Counted from the first letter of the stretch, positions 48,712 through 58,586 are shown. The stretch is DNA of 64,000 nucleotides from Sphingomonas aurea (GCF_030678875.1 NZ_JAUUDS010000003.1:62001-126000), one strand, 5' to 3'. A program made the numbers and translations. The notes: generated from the sequence alone by a model not told the origin.

Positions 48712-49539
48712 ATGCGCTTCTCGCACCTTCTGGTCGCCGGCCTCGGCCTGTCGGCCATCACCGCTCCCGCGTTCGCGCAGGAGGATACCGCCCCGCCACC
48801 GCCGTTCACGATCAGCGGCAGCGTGTCGGTCCTGACCGACTATCGATTGCGCGGCATCTCGCAAACCGACAAGAACGCCGCCATTCAGGGCGCGCTGACC
48901 ATCGCGCACGAGAGCGGCTTCTATATCGGCACCTTCGGATCGAACCTGTCGGGCTGGGGCACGTTTGGCGGCGCCAATGTCGAGCTGGACGCGATCGGCG
49001 GCTTCAAGAAGACCATGGGCAGCGCCACGGTCGATGCCGGCGTTACCTGGTATACCTATCCGGGCGGGTTCAGCGAATCGGACGTGGTCGAGTTCTTCGG
49101 CCGCCTGTCTGGCACCGCCGGCCCGCTGGGGCTGACTGCCGGGGTTTATTACGCGCCCAAGCAGACCTCGCTCGGTAATTTCTCGGCGACCAGCTACAGC
49201 CGTGGCCAGCGCGAGGATAACCTGTACCTGACCGGGGACGGCACGCTCGGCATTCCCGGCACGCCGATCACCGCCAAGGCGCATATCGGCTACTCGAACG
49301 GCAATCCGGGCTTGGGCCCCAACGGCACCAGCCTGGCGCCGACCGGCGAATATTGGGACTGGGCGCTCGGCGCCGACGTGGCGTTCTACAAGAACCTGAC
49401 GTTCAACGTGTCGTATATCGACACCGACATCAGCAAGAGCGAGTCGGCCTATCTCCAGCCGAACTTCAGCAAGGGGCAGGATGGCACCGGCCAGATTGCG
49501 GGTGCCACCGTGCTGTTCGGACTGACCGCGGCGTTCTGA
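48712..49539 (+). CDS. TorF family putative outer-membrane porin
   Basis: 275 residues. A signal peptide (HLLVAGLGLSAITAPAFAQ) is followed by beta-strand-rich sequence starting SGSVSVLTDYRLRGISQTDK, the TorF/TIGR02001 hallmark, and ending in the strand GATVLFGLTAAF with a terminal Phe. It probably forms a small barrel in the outer membrane; the solute is unknown. RBS AAAGGGAAA precedes the ATG. The 245-base gap upstream (48467-48711) shows no gene and no clear repeat. Confidence 0.88.
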   Translation: MRFSHLLVAGLGLSAITAPAFAQEDTAPPPPFTISGSVSVLTDYRLRGISQTDKNAAIQGALTIAHESGFYIGTFGSNLSGWGTFGGANVELDAIGGFKKTMGSATVDAGVTWYTYPGGFSESDVVEFFGRLSGTAGPLGLTAGVYYAPKQTSLGNFSATSYSRGQREDNLYLTGDGTLGIPGTPITAKAHIGYSNGNPGLGPNGTSLAPTGEYWDWALGADVAFYKNLTFNVSYIDTDISKSESAYLQPNFSKGQDGTGQIAGATVLFGLTAAF

Positions 49540-49579
49540 GGACGGGCGGTTCCCTGGCAGGGGCCGCCCAATCCCTTAG

Positions 49580-49605
49580 TTATGCCGGGACAAGTCCGGC
49601 ATGAC
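49580..49605. repeat. REP-like palindrome, copy 2
   Basis: TATGCCGG-GACAAGT-CCGGCATGA, a near relative of the palindrome at 36311-36335 (same CATGCCGG/CCGGCATG core). It lies in the 69-base gap between the convergent TorF porin and DUF3035 genes and ends four bases before the DUF3035 stop. Confidence 0.6.
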
Positions 49606-49608
49606 ATA

Positions 49609-50052
49609 TCACCCCTTCGGCGTCGGCGTAGCCGTCGGTGCCGGAGCGGGCGCAGTACCCGCACTCGCCCGCGCGTCCTGGCCGTCGCCGGCGGGGGCGG
49701 CGACTATGTCGCGGGTGGTTGTCCCCTTGTCGACGACATTGGTACCTGGATCACCGACGGAGGAGCGGATGCCGGGATCGGCGGCGTCGCTGCCAGTCTG
49801 GTCGAGCGCGGCGTTCTCGCCGGCGCTGCGCGGTGCGGCGCCGAAGATCGCGTCGAGCGTCTGCTGCTGGCCGACCGAGTCCTGCGGGCGGGCGGCGCCG
49901 GGCTGCGGCGGGACCAGCGCATAGTCGGGCGGGATCACCAGCGGCGCCTGGCGCGCCACCGCGAACTCGTCGGGTCGCGCACGATCGAGCGCGCTGCTCG
50001 CGCAGCCGGACAGGAGCATCAGCCCCGCGGCAAGGATGACGACGTTACGCAT
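49609..50052 (-). CDS. DUF3035 lipoprotein
   Basis: 147 residues with a lipoprotein signal (VVILAAGLMLLSGC, lipobox LSGC). A short conserved part, RPDEFAVARQAPLVIPPDYA, is the DUF3035 signature. The rest is low-complexity Ala/Pro/Asp-rich. Function unknown. It overlaps the 3' end of lspA by eight bases. Being the next gene after the lipoprotein signal peptidase is apt, since it must be processed by it. Confidence 0.85.
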   Translation of the reverse strand: MRNVVILAAGLMLLSGCASSALDRARPDEFAVARQAPLVIPPDYALVPPQPGAARPQDSVGQQQTLDAIFGAAPRSAGENAALDQTGSDAADPGIRSSVGDPGTNVVDKGTTTRDIVAAPAGDGQDARASAGTAPAPAPTATPTPKG

Positions 50053-50584
50053 GGGGAGTCTCCGAAGGTGACGGGGCCGAGCATGCCGACTCGGCCGGAA
50101 CAGGCGGTGTCTTGTCGCGGGTCAGCAGCGCGCGCAACAGCAGCAGCACCACGCCGATCGTAATCGCCGCATCGGCGACATTGAAGACCAGAAATGGTCG
50201 CCAGTCACCGATATGCAGGTCGGCGAAGTCGACGACATAGCCGAAGCGCATCCGGTCGAGGATGTTGCCCAGCGCCCCGCCCAGCACCAGGCCGAGCGCG
50301 ACCTGATCGGTCGGGTTCTTCTCGCGCGTCATCCAGACAGCGACGCCGATCGCGATCGCGCCGGTCATCGCCACCAGCGCCCAGCGGGTGCCGTCGCCAT
50401 CCGCCGGCAACAGCCCCAGCGACACGCCGATATTGGGCACGAACCGCAGTGAAAAGAATCCCGTGATCTCTCGCGAGGCACCCAGATGATCGATGCCGAG
50501 CGGCCCGGTGACCGCCCATTTGCTCAGCTGGTCGATCAGGAACAGCAAGAGAGCGGCGAGGAGGCCGCGCACGGGGAGCCTCAT
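50045..50584 (-). CDS. lspA: Lipoprotein signal peptidase (signal peptidase II)
   Basis: 179 residues with four membrane helices. The catalytic Asp pair is seen in LGNILDRMRFGYVVDF and FVFNVADAAITIG. LFLIDQLSKWAVT near the N-terminus is also typical. It cleaves prolipoproteins after lipid attachment. The C-terminal tail is hydrophilic and Pro/Ser-rich. ATG 50584 overlaps the ileS stop (ATGA), the well-known ileS-lspA pairing. Confidence 0.95.
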   Translation of the reverse strand: MRLPVRGLLAALLLFLIDQLSKWAVTGPLGIDHLGASREITGFFSLRFVPNIGVSLGLLPADGDGTRWALVAMTGAIAIGVAVWMTREKNPTDQVALGLVLGGALGNILDRMRFGYVVDFADLHIGDWRPFLVFNVADAAITIGVVLLLLRALLTRDKTPPVPAESACSAPSPSETPHA

Positions 50585-53391
50585 GCCACCACCTCCGCGC
50601 AGCGCGCGCACAGGGCGCCGTCTTCGACGACCTCGGGCAGGTGCCGCCAGCAGCGGCCGCATTTGTGGCGCGCGGTGCGCGTCACGGTGATCGCGTCGGC
50701 GGACGTGACGTCGGCGACGATGAAGATCTCCGCCAGCGCCTCGGCATCCAGCGGCAGCTCGGGCACGGTCACCTCGGCCTCCAGGCTCGATCGCACCGTC
50801 TTCTCGCGGCGCAGCGGCTCGATCGCCTCGGTCACCTGCTCGCGAAGCGCCCGCACCGCCTGCCAGCGGGTACCGAGCGGCACGTCGCCGGGCACCGCCG
50901 GCAGCTCGGGCCATTCCAGCAGATGCACCGACCCGTCGTCGGACGGGTAGCGCGCCTGCCACACCTCCTCGGCGGTGAAGCAAATCACCGGCGCGGCATA
51001 GCGGACCAGCGCGTGGAACAGCGTGTCGAGCACCGTGCGATAGCTGCGCCGCTTCACGCTGTCGGCCGCGTCGCAGTAGAGCGAGTCCTTGCGCACGTCG
51101 AAGAAGAAGGCCGACAGATCCTCGTTGGCGAAGTCGGTCAGCAGTCGGAGGTAGCGGTTGAATTCATACCCCGTCGCCGCCTCGCGCAGCTCGACGTCGA
51201 GCATGCCCAGCCGGTGGAGCACATACTGCTCCAGCTCGGGCATGGCGGCGACATCGACGCGTTCGGCATCGGTAAAGCCGTCGAGCGCGCCGAGCAGGTA
51301 GCGGAACGTGTTGCGCAGCTTGCGGTAGGCGTCGGAGGCGGTGGCCAGCACCTCCTTGCCGATACGGACGTCGTCGAAATAGTCGGTCGAGGCGACCCAC
51401 ATGCGCAGGATGTCCGCCCCGCTCTCGCCGATCACCTTCAGCGGATCGACGACGTTGCCGAGCGACTTCGACATCTTGCGCCCCTGCCCGTCGAGCGCGA
51501 AGCCGTGGGTCAGCACCGCGTCGTACGGCGCCCGACCGCGCGTGCCGCAGCTTTCCAGCAGCGAAGACTGGAACCAGCCGCGATGCTGGTCGGAGCCTTC
51601 GAGATACAGGTTCGCGCGCACGTCCTCTCCGAACCGCGCCTCGACGGTGAAGACATGGGTGCAACCCGAATCGAACCAGACGTCGAGAATGTCCTTCTGC
51701 GGCTCGTAATCCTCGAGCGCATGGCCATCGCCCAGCAGCGCCTGGTGATCGGCGGTGAACCACGCGTCCGCCCCGCCGTCGCGGAAAGCCTGGACGATGC
51801 GGGCATTGACCGCCGGATCGTTCAGATAGGCGCCGGTCTGGCGATGGACATACAGCGCGATCGGCACGCCCCACGCCCGCTGGCGGCTGATGACCCAGTC
51901 GGGCCGGCCCTGCACCATCGAGGTGATGCGGTTCTCCGCCCGCGCGGGCACCCAGCGGGTGGCGGCGATCGCGTCGAGCGCGATCTCGCGCAGCGTCGCG
52001 CCGTTGCTCCCGGGCGTCGCTCCTGCGGCGGCAGGGGCCTCCCGCGGCTCGCCCTGCGCACCGGCCTCCCCGGATTCGCTCCGGTCCATCGGGATGAACC
52101 ATTGCGGCGTCGCGCGGAAGATCACCTTGGCCTTGGAGCGCCACGAGTGCGGATAGCTGTGCGCGAAATCGTCGCTGGCGGAGAGCAGCGCGCCGGCTTC
52201 ACGCAGGTCCGAACAGATCGGACCGTCGGCGGCGACGAACTTCTTGTTGATGACGCTGCCCTGCCCGCCCAGCCACGCCCAGTCGGCGCGGTAGAGGCCG
52301 GCGGCGTCGACCGCGAACACCGGGTCGAGCCCATGCTGCTTGCACAGCAGGAAATCGTCCTCGCCATGGTCGGGCGCCATGTGGACCAGCCCGGTGCCGG
52401 CATCGGTGGTGACGAAGTCGCCCGCCAGGAACGGCCGCGGCTGCGCGAAGAAGCCGCCGAGACGGTGCATCGGATGCCGCGCGGTCGCGCCGGCGAACTC
52501 GGTGCCCTTCACCAGTCCCAGGAACTCGTCCATCGCCAGCCCGGTCCGCTTGGAGAAGGCGGGGAACAGCGCTTCGGCAACGACATACCGGCGCTCGCCG
52601 CTGCGGAACAGCAGGTAATCGTGCGCGGTGCCATAGGCGACCGCCTGGTTCACCGGAATCGTCCAGGGCGTCGTCGTCCAGATCACCGCATGGGCGCCGA
52701 CCAGCTGCTCCCATTCCGCCGACACGATCTCGAACGCGACGTCGATCTGGGTGGAAACGATATCCTCATACTCGACCTCCGCCTCGGCCAGCGCGGTCTT
52801 CTCGACCGGGGACCACATGACGGGCTTGGCGCCGCGATACAGCTGGCCGCTCTCGGCGAACTTCAGCAACTCGCCGACGATCGCCGCCTCGGCGCCATAG
52901 GTCATGGTCAGATAGGGATCGTCCCAGTCGCCCATGATCCCCAGCCGCTCGAACTGGCCGCGCTGTACCGCCACCCATTTCTCGGCATAGCTGCGGCACT
53001 CGGCGCGAAACTGATCAACCGGCACGTCGTCCTTGTTCAGCTTCTTGGCGCGATACGCTTCCTCGACCTTCCACTCGATCGGCAGGCCGTGGCAGTCCCA
53101 GCCGGGGACGTAGGGGGCATCCTTGCCCATCAACGTCTGGCTGCGGACGATGATGTCCTTCAGCACCTTGTTCATGGCGTGACCCATATGGATGTCGCCA
53201 TTGGCATAGGGCGGGCCGTCGTGGAGGATGAACCGCTCGCGCCCCGCGCGCTCTTCGCGCAGCCGCTGGTACAGGCCGATCCGCGCCCAGCGGTCGATGA
53301 TCGCGGGCTCCTTGGCGGCCAGGCCCGCCTTCATCGGAAAGTCGGTCTGCGGCAGGAACACCGTGCCGCGCCAGTCGTTCGTTTCGGTCAT
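50581..53391 (-). CDS. ileS: Isoleucyl-tRNA synthetase
   Basis: 936 residues from ATG 53391. The class I HIGH-type motif is HMGH at residues 68-71 in ANGDIHMGHAMNKVLKD. KMSKS is at 639-643 in GRKMSKSLGNVVDP. The C-terminal zinc site has CGRCWRHLP and CARC. Between PQWFIPMD and LREIALDAIAATRW there is an Ala/Gly/Pro/Glu-rich insertion of about 30 residues (roughly 436-465, plus-strand 51998-52085) that is not in most IleS. It overlaps ribF and lspA by four bases each, so ribF-ileS-lspA are coupled. Confidence 0.97.
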   Translation of the reverse strand: MTETNDWRGTVFLPQTDFPMKAGLAAKEPAIIDRWARIGLYQRLREERAGRERFILHDGPPYANGDIHMGHAMNKVLKDIIVRSQTLMGKDAPYVPGWDCHGLPIEWKVEEAYRAKKLNKDDVPVDQFRAECRSYAEKWVAVQRGQFERLGIMGDWDDPYLTMTYGAEAAIVGELLKFAESGQLYRGAKPVMWSPVEKTALAEAEVEYEDIVSTQIDVAFEIVSAEWEQLVGAHAVIWTTTPWTIPVNQAVAYGTAHDYLLFRSGERRYVVAEALFPAFSKRTGLAMDEFLGLVKGTEFAGATARHPMHRLGGFFAQPRPFLAGDFVTTDAGTGLVHMAPDHGEDDFLLCKQHGLDPVFAVDAAGLYRADWAWLGGQGSVINKKFVAADGPICSDLREAGALLSASDDFAHSYPHSWRSKAKVIFRATPQWFIPMDRSESGEAGAQGEPREAPAAAGATPGSNGATLREIALDAIAATRWVPARAENRITSMVQGRPDWVISRQRAWGVPIALYVHRQTGAYLNDPAVNARIVQAFRDGGADAWFTADHQALLGDGHALEDYEPQKDILDVWFDSGCTHVFTVEARFGEDVRANLYLEGSDQHRGWFQSSLLESCGTRGRAPYDAVLTHGFALDGQGRKMSKSLGNVVDPLKVIGESGADILRMWVASTDYFDDVRIGKEVLATASDAYRKLRNTFRYLLGALDGFTDAERVDVAAMPELEQYVLHRLGMLDVELREAATGYEFNRYLRLLTDFANEDLSAFFFDVRKDSLYCDAADSVKRRSYRTVLDTLFHALVRYAAPVICFTAEEVWQARYPSDDGSVHLLEWPELPAVPGDVPLGTRWQAVRALREQVTEAIEPLRREKTVRSSLEAEVTVPELPLDAEALAEIFIVADVTSADAITVTRTARHKCGRCWRHLPEVVEDGALCARCAEVVA

Positions 53392-54320
53392 CGCTCCGCG
53401 CTTAGGATGTCCCTTGCGCGCGCGCAATCGGCGTCCATCTGCGCGATCAGCGCGGGCAGCCCGTCGAACATCGCTTCCGGGCGGATATATTCGACCAGAT
53501 CGACCTCCAGCACCTGTCCGTACAGGTCGCCGTCGAAGTCGAAGAAGTGCGGCTCCAGCAACTCCTTCAGCGGCGTGAACTGCGGCCGGATGCCCAGATT
53601 GGCGGCACCGTCCAGCACCCGCCCACCCGCCAGCCGTCCACGCACCGCGTAGATGCCGTAGGCGGGCCGCAGATACTGCGCCATATCGAGATTGGCGGTC
53701 GGATAGCCGATCGTCCGGCCGACCTTGTCGCCGTGCTGCACCACCCCCTCGATCGCGAACGGCCGGGTCAGCAGCCGCGCCGCCGCCCGCATCTCGCCCA
53801 GCCGCAGGTGCGCGCGGATGCGGCTGGAAGAGACAGGCTCGCCGTCCAGCGCCACCGGCCCGATCGCGGTCGCGTTGAAGCCGTGGCGCAGGCCCGCCTC
53901 GCGCAGCACCGCGATGTTGCCGCCCTTGTGCCGGCCGAAGGTGAAGTCCTCGCCGGTCACCACCCCGCTGACGCGCAGGCCGGCGACCAGCCGCTCGGCG
54001 ACGAACGCCTCCGCGCTCAGCTGCGCCAGCGTCCCGTCGAAGCCGAACACCACCATCGCATCCGCCCCCGCCGCCGCGAACAGCCGCTCGCGCTGGGCGA
54101 GCGTGGTGAGGCGGAACGGCGGCGTGTCGGGCTGGAAGTGGCGAACCGGATGCGGGTCGAACGTCGCGACCAGCGCCGGCCGCCCCTCGGCCCGCGCCTG
54201 TGCGACGGCCGCCCCGACCACCGCCTGATGGCCGAGATGGAATCCGTCGAAATTACCGAGCGCGACGATCCCGCCGGCCAGCTCGGGGGGGATGGGCGCG
54301 CCGCCGTCTAGCCGCTGCAT
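53388..54320 (-). CDS. ribF: Bifunctional riboflavin kinase/FAD synthetase
   Basis: 310 residues. The N-terminal FAD synthetase half has ALGNFDGFHLGHQAVVGAA and ATFDPHPVRHFQPD, then VVTGEDFTFGRHKGGN. The riboflavin kinase half begins at AIEGVVQHGDKVGRTIGYPT, then ANLGIRPQF and HFFDFDGDLYGQVLEVDLVE. It makes FMN and FAD, which the divergent molybdenum hydroxylase and the photolyase use. It is first in the ribF-ileS-lspA-DUF3035 operon. Confidence 0.96.
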   Translation of the reverse strand: MQRLDGGAPIPPELAGGIVALGNFDGFHLGHQAVVGAAVAQARAEGRPALVATFDPHPVRHFQPDTPPFRLTTLAQRERLFAAAGADAMVVFGFDGTLAQLSAEAFVAERLVAGLRVSGVVTGEDFTFGRHKGGNIAVLREAGLRHGFNATAIGPVALDGEPVSSSRIRAHLRLGEMRAAARLLTRPFAIEGVVQHGDKVGRTIGYPTANLDMAQYLRPAYGIYAVRGRLAGGRVLDGAANLGIRPQFTPLKELLEPHFFDFDGDLYGQVLEVDLVEYIRPEAMFDGLPALIAQMDADCARARDILSAER

Positions 54321-54345
54321 TCCCGCGCCTTAGCTTCGCGCGGTG

Positions 54346-54371
54346 CCGATGGCGAGTGGATTGGCCATCGG
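54346..54371. promoter_or_regulatory. Inverted repeat in the ribF / molybdenum hydroxylase divergent gap
   Basis: CCGATGGC-N10-GCCATCGG, perfect 8-bp arms, 26 bases upstream of ribF and 95 upstream of the hydroxylase operon. It may be an operator or a 5' hairpin of either transcript. No promoter could be assigned with confidence in the 145-base gap. Confidence 0.35.
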
Positions 54372-54465
54372 ACCTTTTACCAAGTGAACGCATTGTCACG
54401 AACAAGAACGCGCGACACATATCGTGGCCTGCCGTTCCCCCGGGCGGCAAGAGGACGATGACTCC

Positions 54466-55101
54466 ATGGATGATCGCGAGCAATCGGCGATATCGCGCCG
54501 CGGCGTGCTGGTCGGTGGCGCGGCGACGGTGGCGGTGACCGCTACTCCCGCCGCCGACGCGCAGGGAGTGCGCCCTGCCCCGCAGCCGGTGACGATGCCG
54601 CTGACGCTGGAAGTCAACGGCAAGCGCCGGACGATCGAAGTCGATACCCGCACCACCCTGCTCGATGCACTGCGCGAGAAGCTGGAGCTGACCGGCACCA
54701 AGAAGGGCTGCGACCATGGTCAGTGTGGCGCCTGCACGGTGCTGGTCGATGGCAAGCGGATCAATTCCTGCCTGACGCTCGCCGTGATGCACCAGGGCGA
54801 CAAGGTGACGACGATCGAGGGGCTGGGCACGCCGGACAAGCTCCATCCGATGCAGGCGGCGTTCGTCCGCCACGACGGCTATCAGTGCGGCTATTGCACC
54901 CCCGGCCAGATCTGCTCGGCGGTCGCGGTACTCGGCGAGATCAAGGCCGGCGTGCCCAGTCACGTCACCGCCGACCTGACCGCCAGGCCCGGCCCCACCA
55001 ACGACGAGATGCGCGAGCGGATGAGCGGCAATATCTGCCGCTGCGGCGCCTATTCCAACATCCTGGAAGCGATGGCCGACGTCGCGGGAGTGAAGGCATG
55101 A
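54466..55101 (+). CDS. paoA: Aldehyde/xanthine oxidoreductase 2Fe-2S subunit (PaoA/YagT type), Tat-exported
   Basis: 211 residues. A twin-arginine-like signal with [15 protein letters not shown] precedes the plant-type ferredoxin domain ([20 protein letters not shown], four cysteines) and the C-terminal 2Fe-2S domain with CGYCTPGQ and ICRCG. It passes electrons from the molybdenum centre. Start ATG 54466 keeps the Tat signal intact. Its stop overlaps the next ATG (ATGA). In E. coli the PaoABC enzyme oxidises aromatic aldehydes in the periplasm. Confidence 0.9.
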   Translation: MDDREQSAISRRGVLVGGAATVAVTATPAADAQGVRPAPQPVTMPLTLEVNGKRRTIEVDTRTTLLDALREKLELTGTKKGCDHGQCGACTVLVDGKRINSCLTLAVMHQGDKVTTIEGLGTPDKLHPMQAAFVRHDGYQCGYCTPGQICSAVAVLGEIKAGVPSHVTADLTARPGPTNDEMRERMSGNICRCGAYSNILEAMADVAGVKA

Positions 55102-56054
55102 GGCCCTTTACCTATGAGCGTGCGACCAAGCCCGCCGACGCCGCCGCAGCTGCTGTCCGCAATCCGGGCGCGAAGTTCATCGCCGGCGGCACCAACCTGC
55201 TCGACCTGATGAAGCTGGAGATCGAGGTGCCGCGCCACCTGATCGACGTGAACGGCCTCGGCCTCGACACGATCCAGCCGACCGCGGAGGGCGGGCTGCG
55301 CATCGGTGCGCTGGTCACCAACACCGACCTCGCCGCCGACCAGCGCGTGCGGCGCGATTACGGGGTGCTGTCTCGTGCGATCGTCGCGGGCGCCTCCGGC
55401 CAGCTCCGCAACAAGGCGACGACTGCGGGCAACCTGCTCCAGCGGACCCGCTGCCCCTATTTCTACGACACCAACCAGGCCTGCAACAAGCGCCGCCCGG
55501 GGTCGGGCTGCGCGGCGATCGGCGGCTATAGCCGCCAGCTGGCGGTGATCGGGTCGAGCAGCGCGTGCATCGCCACCTACCCCGGTGACATGGCGGTCGC
55601 GATGCGGGCACTCGACGCCGCGGTCGAGACGGTGGCGCCGAACGGCGCCGTCCGGACCATTCCGATCGCCGACTTCCACCGCCTGCCCGGCGACACGCCG
55701 CACATCGAGACGGCACTGGCGCCCGGCGAGTTGATTATCGCCGTCACCCTGCCCCGCCCGCTCGGCGGTACGCACGTCTATCGCAAGGTCCGCGACCGCG
55801 CCTCCTACGCCTTCGCGCTCGTATCGGTCGCCGCCGTGATCCAGCGCGACGGCAGCGGGCGGGTCGCCGTTGGCGGCATCGCGCACAAGCCGTGGCGGGT
55901 CGAGGCGGCGGAGCGTCGTCTGGCGGAGGGGTCGAAGGTGGTCGCCGCCACCCTCCTCGCCGGCGCGAAGCCGACCCAGGACAACGCGTTCAAGGTACCG
56001 TTGGTCGAACGCACGCTCGCCGCGGCGCTTCACGACGCGAGGAACATGGCATGA
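55098..56054 (+). CDS. paoB: Aldehyde/xanthine oxidoreductase FAD-binding subunit (PaoB/YagS type)
   Basis: 318 residues. The FAD-binding part has [20 protein letters not shown] and [20 protein letters not shown]. Extra cysteines in [10 protein letters not shown] and [12 protein letters not shown] match the additional [4Fe-4S] site that sets PaoB/YagS-like subunits apart from ordinary xanthine dehydrogenase FAD subunits. C-terminal CO-dehydrogenase-type domain follows ([20 protein letters not shown]). Overlaps both neighbours by four bases. Confidence 0.9.
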   Translation: MRPFTYERATKPADAAAAAVRNPGAKFIAGGTNLLDLMKLEIEVPRHLIDVNGLGLDTIQPTAEGGLRIGALVTNTDLAADQRVRRDYGVLSRAIVAGASGQLRNKATTAGNLLQRTRCPYFYDTNQACNKRRPGSGCAAIGGYSRQLAVIGSSSACIATYPGDMAVAMRALDAAVETVAPNGAVRTIPIADFHRLPGDTPHIETALAPGELIIAVTLPRPLGGTHVYRKVRDRASYAFALVSVAAVIQRDGSGRVAVGGIAHKPWRVEAAERRLAEGSKVVAATLLAGAKPTQDNAFKVPLVERTLAAALHDARNMA

Positions 56055-58270
56055 AGTTCGACACGCCAGCCGGCACCAATCCGATCGACCAGCTGAAAGT
56101 CGTCGGCAAGCCTACCGACCGGATCGACGGGCCGCTGAAGACCACCGGCACCGCGCCCTATGCCTATGAACGCCACGATGTCGCGTCCGGCCAGGCCTAT
56201 GGCTATGTTATCGGCGCGGGCATCGCCAAGGGCCGCATCCGCGCGATCGACCTAGCCGAGGCGAAGGCGGCACCCGGCGTGCTCGCGATCGTCACCGCCG
56301 ACAATGCCGGCAAGCTCGGCAAGGGCCGGATGAACACCGCCAAGCTGCTCGGCGGGCCGGACATCGACCATTATCACCAGGCGATCGCGGTCGTGGTCGC
56401 CGAGACGTTCGAGCAGGCCCGTGCCGCCGCAGCATTGGTCCGCGTCGACTATGCCCGCGCCAAGGGTCGCTTCGACCTCGACGCCGCGCTGAAGGCCGCG
56501 CCGCTGAAGGGCGACAGCAGCGGAGAGGGCAGCTCGGCCCCGCCGATCGACCGGGTCGGCGACTTCGATGCCGCTTTCGCCGCCGCGCCGGTCAAGCTCG
56601 ACGCGCGCTACACCACGCCCGACCAGAGCCACATGATGATGGAGCCGCATGCCAGCATCGCGGCGTGGAACGGCGACGAGCTGACGCTGTGGACCTCCAA
56701 CCAGATGATCGCCTGGGGTCGTGGCGACGTGGCGCGGACGCTCGGCATCCCCAAGGAGAAGGTGCGGCTGATCTCGCCCTATATCGGCGGCGGGTTCGGC
56801 GGAAAGCTGTTCGTCCGCGCCGACGCGATCATGGCGGCGCTCGGCGCGAAGGCGGCGGGGCGGCCGGTCAAGGTCGCGCTCACCCGGCCGCTGATGGCCA
56901 ACAACACCACGCACCGCCCCGCGACGACGCAGCGCATCCGGCTGGGCTGCTCCCGCGATGGCCGGATCACCGCGATCGCGCACGAGAGCGGCTCGGGCGA
57001 CCTGCCCGGCGGCGGGCCGGAGACGGCCGTGTCGCAGACCAAGCTGCTCTATGCCGGCGCCAACCGGCTGACCGCGATGCGCCTCGCCGTGCTCGACCTG
57101 CCCGAAGGGAACGCGATGCGCGCGCCGGGCGAGGCGCCGGGGATGATGGCGCTCGAGATCGCGATGGACGAGATGGCGGAAAAGCTGGGCATCGACCCGG
57201 TCGAGTTCCGCATCCTCAACGACACCCAGGTCGATCCGGCCAAGCCCGAGCGTCGCTTCTCGCAGCGCCAGCTGGTCGAGTGCCTGAGGCTCGGCGCCAC
57301 GCGCTTCGGCTGGGACGCGCGGAACCCGAAACCGGCGCAGGTGCGCGACGGCCGCTGGCTGGTCGGGATGGGCGTCGCGGCGGGCTTTCGCAACAACCTG
57401 CTGATGAAGTCGGCGGCGCGGGTCGGCATCGACGCCAAGGGCATGGTCACCGTCGCCACCGACATGACCGATATCGGCACCGGCACCTACACGATCATCG
57501 CCCAGACCGCGGCGGAGACGATGGGCGTGCCGCTCGACCGGGTTATCGTGCTGCTCGGCGACAGCAGCTTTCCGGAGTCCGCTGGCTCGGGTGGACAATG
57601 GGGCGCCAACAATTCGACCGCGGGCGTCTACGCCGCCTGCATGAAGCTGCGCGACAGCGTGGCGCAGCGGCTGGGCTTCAACTCCGCCGACGTGACCTTC
57701 GCGGGCGGCAAGGTGATGAGCGGCAACCGTAGCGTGCCGCTGGCCGAGGCGGCCGGTCCTGCGGGCCTGTCGGCGGAGGACGCGATCGAGTATGGCGACC
57801 TGGACAAGCGTTACCAGCAGTCGACCTTCGCCGGCCACTTCGTCGAGGTCGGCGTCGATGCCTGGACCGGAGAGGTCCGCGTCCGCCGCATGCTGGCGGT
57901 CTGCGCGGCGGGGCGCATCCTCAATCCCAAGGCAGCGCGCAGCCAGGTGATCGGCGCGATGACCATGGGCGTGGGTGCCGCGCTGATGGAGGAACTGGCA
58001 GTCGACAAGCGCTTCGGCTTCTTCGTCAACCATGACCTCGCCAGCTACGAAGTGCCCGTCCACGCCGACATCCCGCACCAGGACGTCATCTTCCTCGACG
58101 AGGTGGACCCGATCTCATCGCCGATGAAGGCCAAGGGCGTCGGCGAACTGGGGCTGTGCGGCGTCGGCGGGGCGATTGCCAATTCCATCTACAATGCGAC
58201 TGGTGTGCGTGTCCGCGACTATCCGATCACCCTCGACAAGCATCTGCAATTCCTGCCTTCCGTAGCGTAA
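56051..58270 (+). CDS. paoC: Aldehyde/xanthine oxidoreductase molybdenum-binding subunit (PaoC/YagR type)
   Basis: 739 residues, with the fused a/b hammerhead domain ([20 protein letters not shown]) and the molybdopterin domain. [52 protein letters not shown] and the active-site Glu699 in [13 protein letters not shown] are seen. It binds molybdenum cofactor, probably with cytosine dinucleotide, and hydroxylates an aldehyde or heterocycle. The maturation chaperone PaoD/XdhC is not in this window. Confidence 0.93.
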   Translation: MKFDTPAGTNPIDQLKVVGKPTDRIDGPLKTTGTAPYAYERHDVASGQAYGYVIGAGIAKGRIRAIDLAEAKAAPGVLAIVTADNAGKLGKGRMNTAKLLGGPDIDHYHQAIAVVVAETFEQARAAAALVRVDYARAKGRFDLDAALKAAPLKGDSSGEGSSAPPIDRVGDFDAAFAAAPVKLDARYTTPDQSHMMMEPHASIAAWNGDELTLWTSNQMIAWGRGDVARTLGIPKEKVRLISPYIGGGFGGKLFVRADAIMAALGAKAAGRPVKVALTRPLMANNTTHRPATTQRIRLGCSRDGRITAIAHESGSGDLPGGGPETAVSQTKLLYAGANRLTAMRLAVLDLPEGNAMRAPGEAPGMMALEIAMDEMAEKLGIDPVEFRILNDTQVDPAKPERRFSQRQLVECLRLGATRFGWDARNPKPAQVRDGRWLVGMGVAAGFRNNLLMKSAARVGIDAKGMVTVATDMTDIGTGTYTIIAQTAAETMGVPLDRVIVLLGDSSFPESAGSGGQWGANNSTAGVYAACMKLRDSVAQRLGFNSADVTFAGGKVMSGNRSVPLAEAAGPAGLSAEDAIEYGDLDKRYQQSTFAGHFVEVGVDAWTGEVRVRRMLAVCAAGRILNPKAARSQVIGAMTMGVGAALMEELAVDKRFGFFVNHDLASYEVPVHADIPHQDVIFLDEVDPISSPMKAKGVGELGLCGVGGAIANSIYNATGVRVRDYPITLDKHLQFLPSVA

Positions 58271-58586
58271 ATGCCGGTTATGCGCCGGTTTTCATGCGGG
58301 ATAGTTTTAGCAGTTATCCTGTCTCAAAGTAGAACAATGCGCCATCTGCACAACAGATGTTAAAGTGTTGCATCGTAACGTCTGGGCAAGCTCTCCAACA
58401 TGCATTAAGCGGGATGCATGCCGGACCCATGGTTCTTTACGGCCTACCGATTTGTAACGAAATCGGGAGGGACAGTTCATGACACCGGTTTCAAATGTGC
58501 TTACACCTCCGCCTTGCCGCTCGACGCACGCTGGCGCCCCTCGCCTCTAGCCATTCCGCGACGGCCACTGTTCGGAACGTGGACCC
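58271..58586 (+). promoter_or_regulatory. Structured leader of the FixJ-type regulator with a small reading frame
   Basis: A 316-base gap, more AT-rich than its surroundings. It contains the inverted repeats CATCTG-CACAA-CAGATG (58343-58359) and CCGATTT-GTAACG-AAATCGG (58447-58466). The second ends in the GGGAGG Shine-Dalgarno (58465-58470), which stands eight bases before ATG 58479. That ATG opens a 23-codon frame (to 58550) whose stop lies 36 bases before the GTG of the regulator. A hairpin at the RBS plus a short upstream frame suggests translational control, but this is inference. Confidence 0.4.
58479..58550 (+). CDS. Possible 23-residue leader peptide
   Basis: ATG with a strong GGAGG at the ideal eight-base spacing. 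The product would read MTPVSNVLTPPPCRSTHAGA plus three more residues, Pro-rich in the middle (LTPPPCR). No known family. The gene it precedes, the FixJ-type regulator, starts with GTG and has no good RBS of its own, so coupling through this frame is plausible. Confidence is limited because the frame is so short. Confidence 0.35.
   Translation: MTPVSNVLTPPPCRSTHAGAPRL

Noticed and set aside
50641..53652. Open frame of about 1000 codons antisense to ileS
   Set aside because: Pure shadow of ileS and ribF; composition is not protein-like.
58491..58580. Minus-strand stretch loosely resembling the 5' part of tRNA-Ser
   Set aside because: No complete cloverleaf, anticodon loop or GGTTCGAATCC arm.
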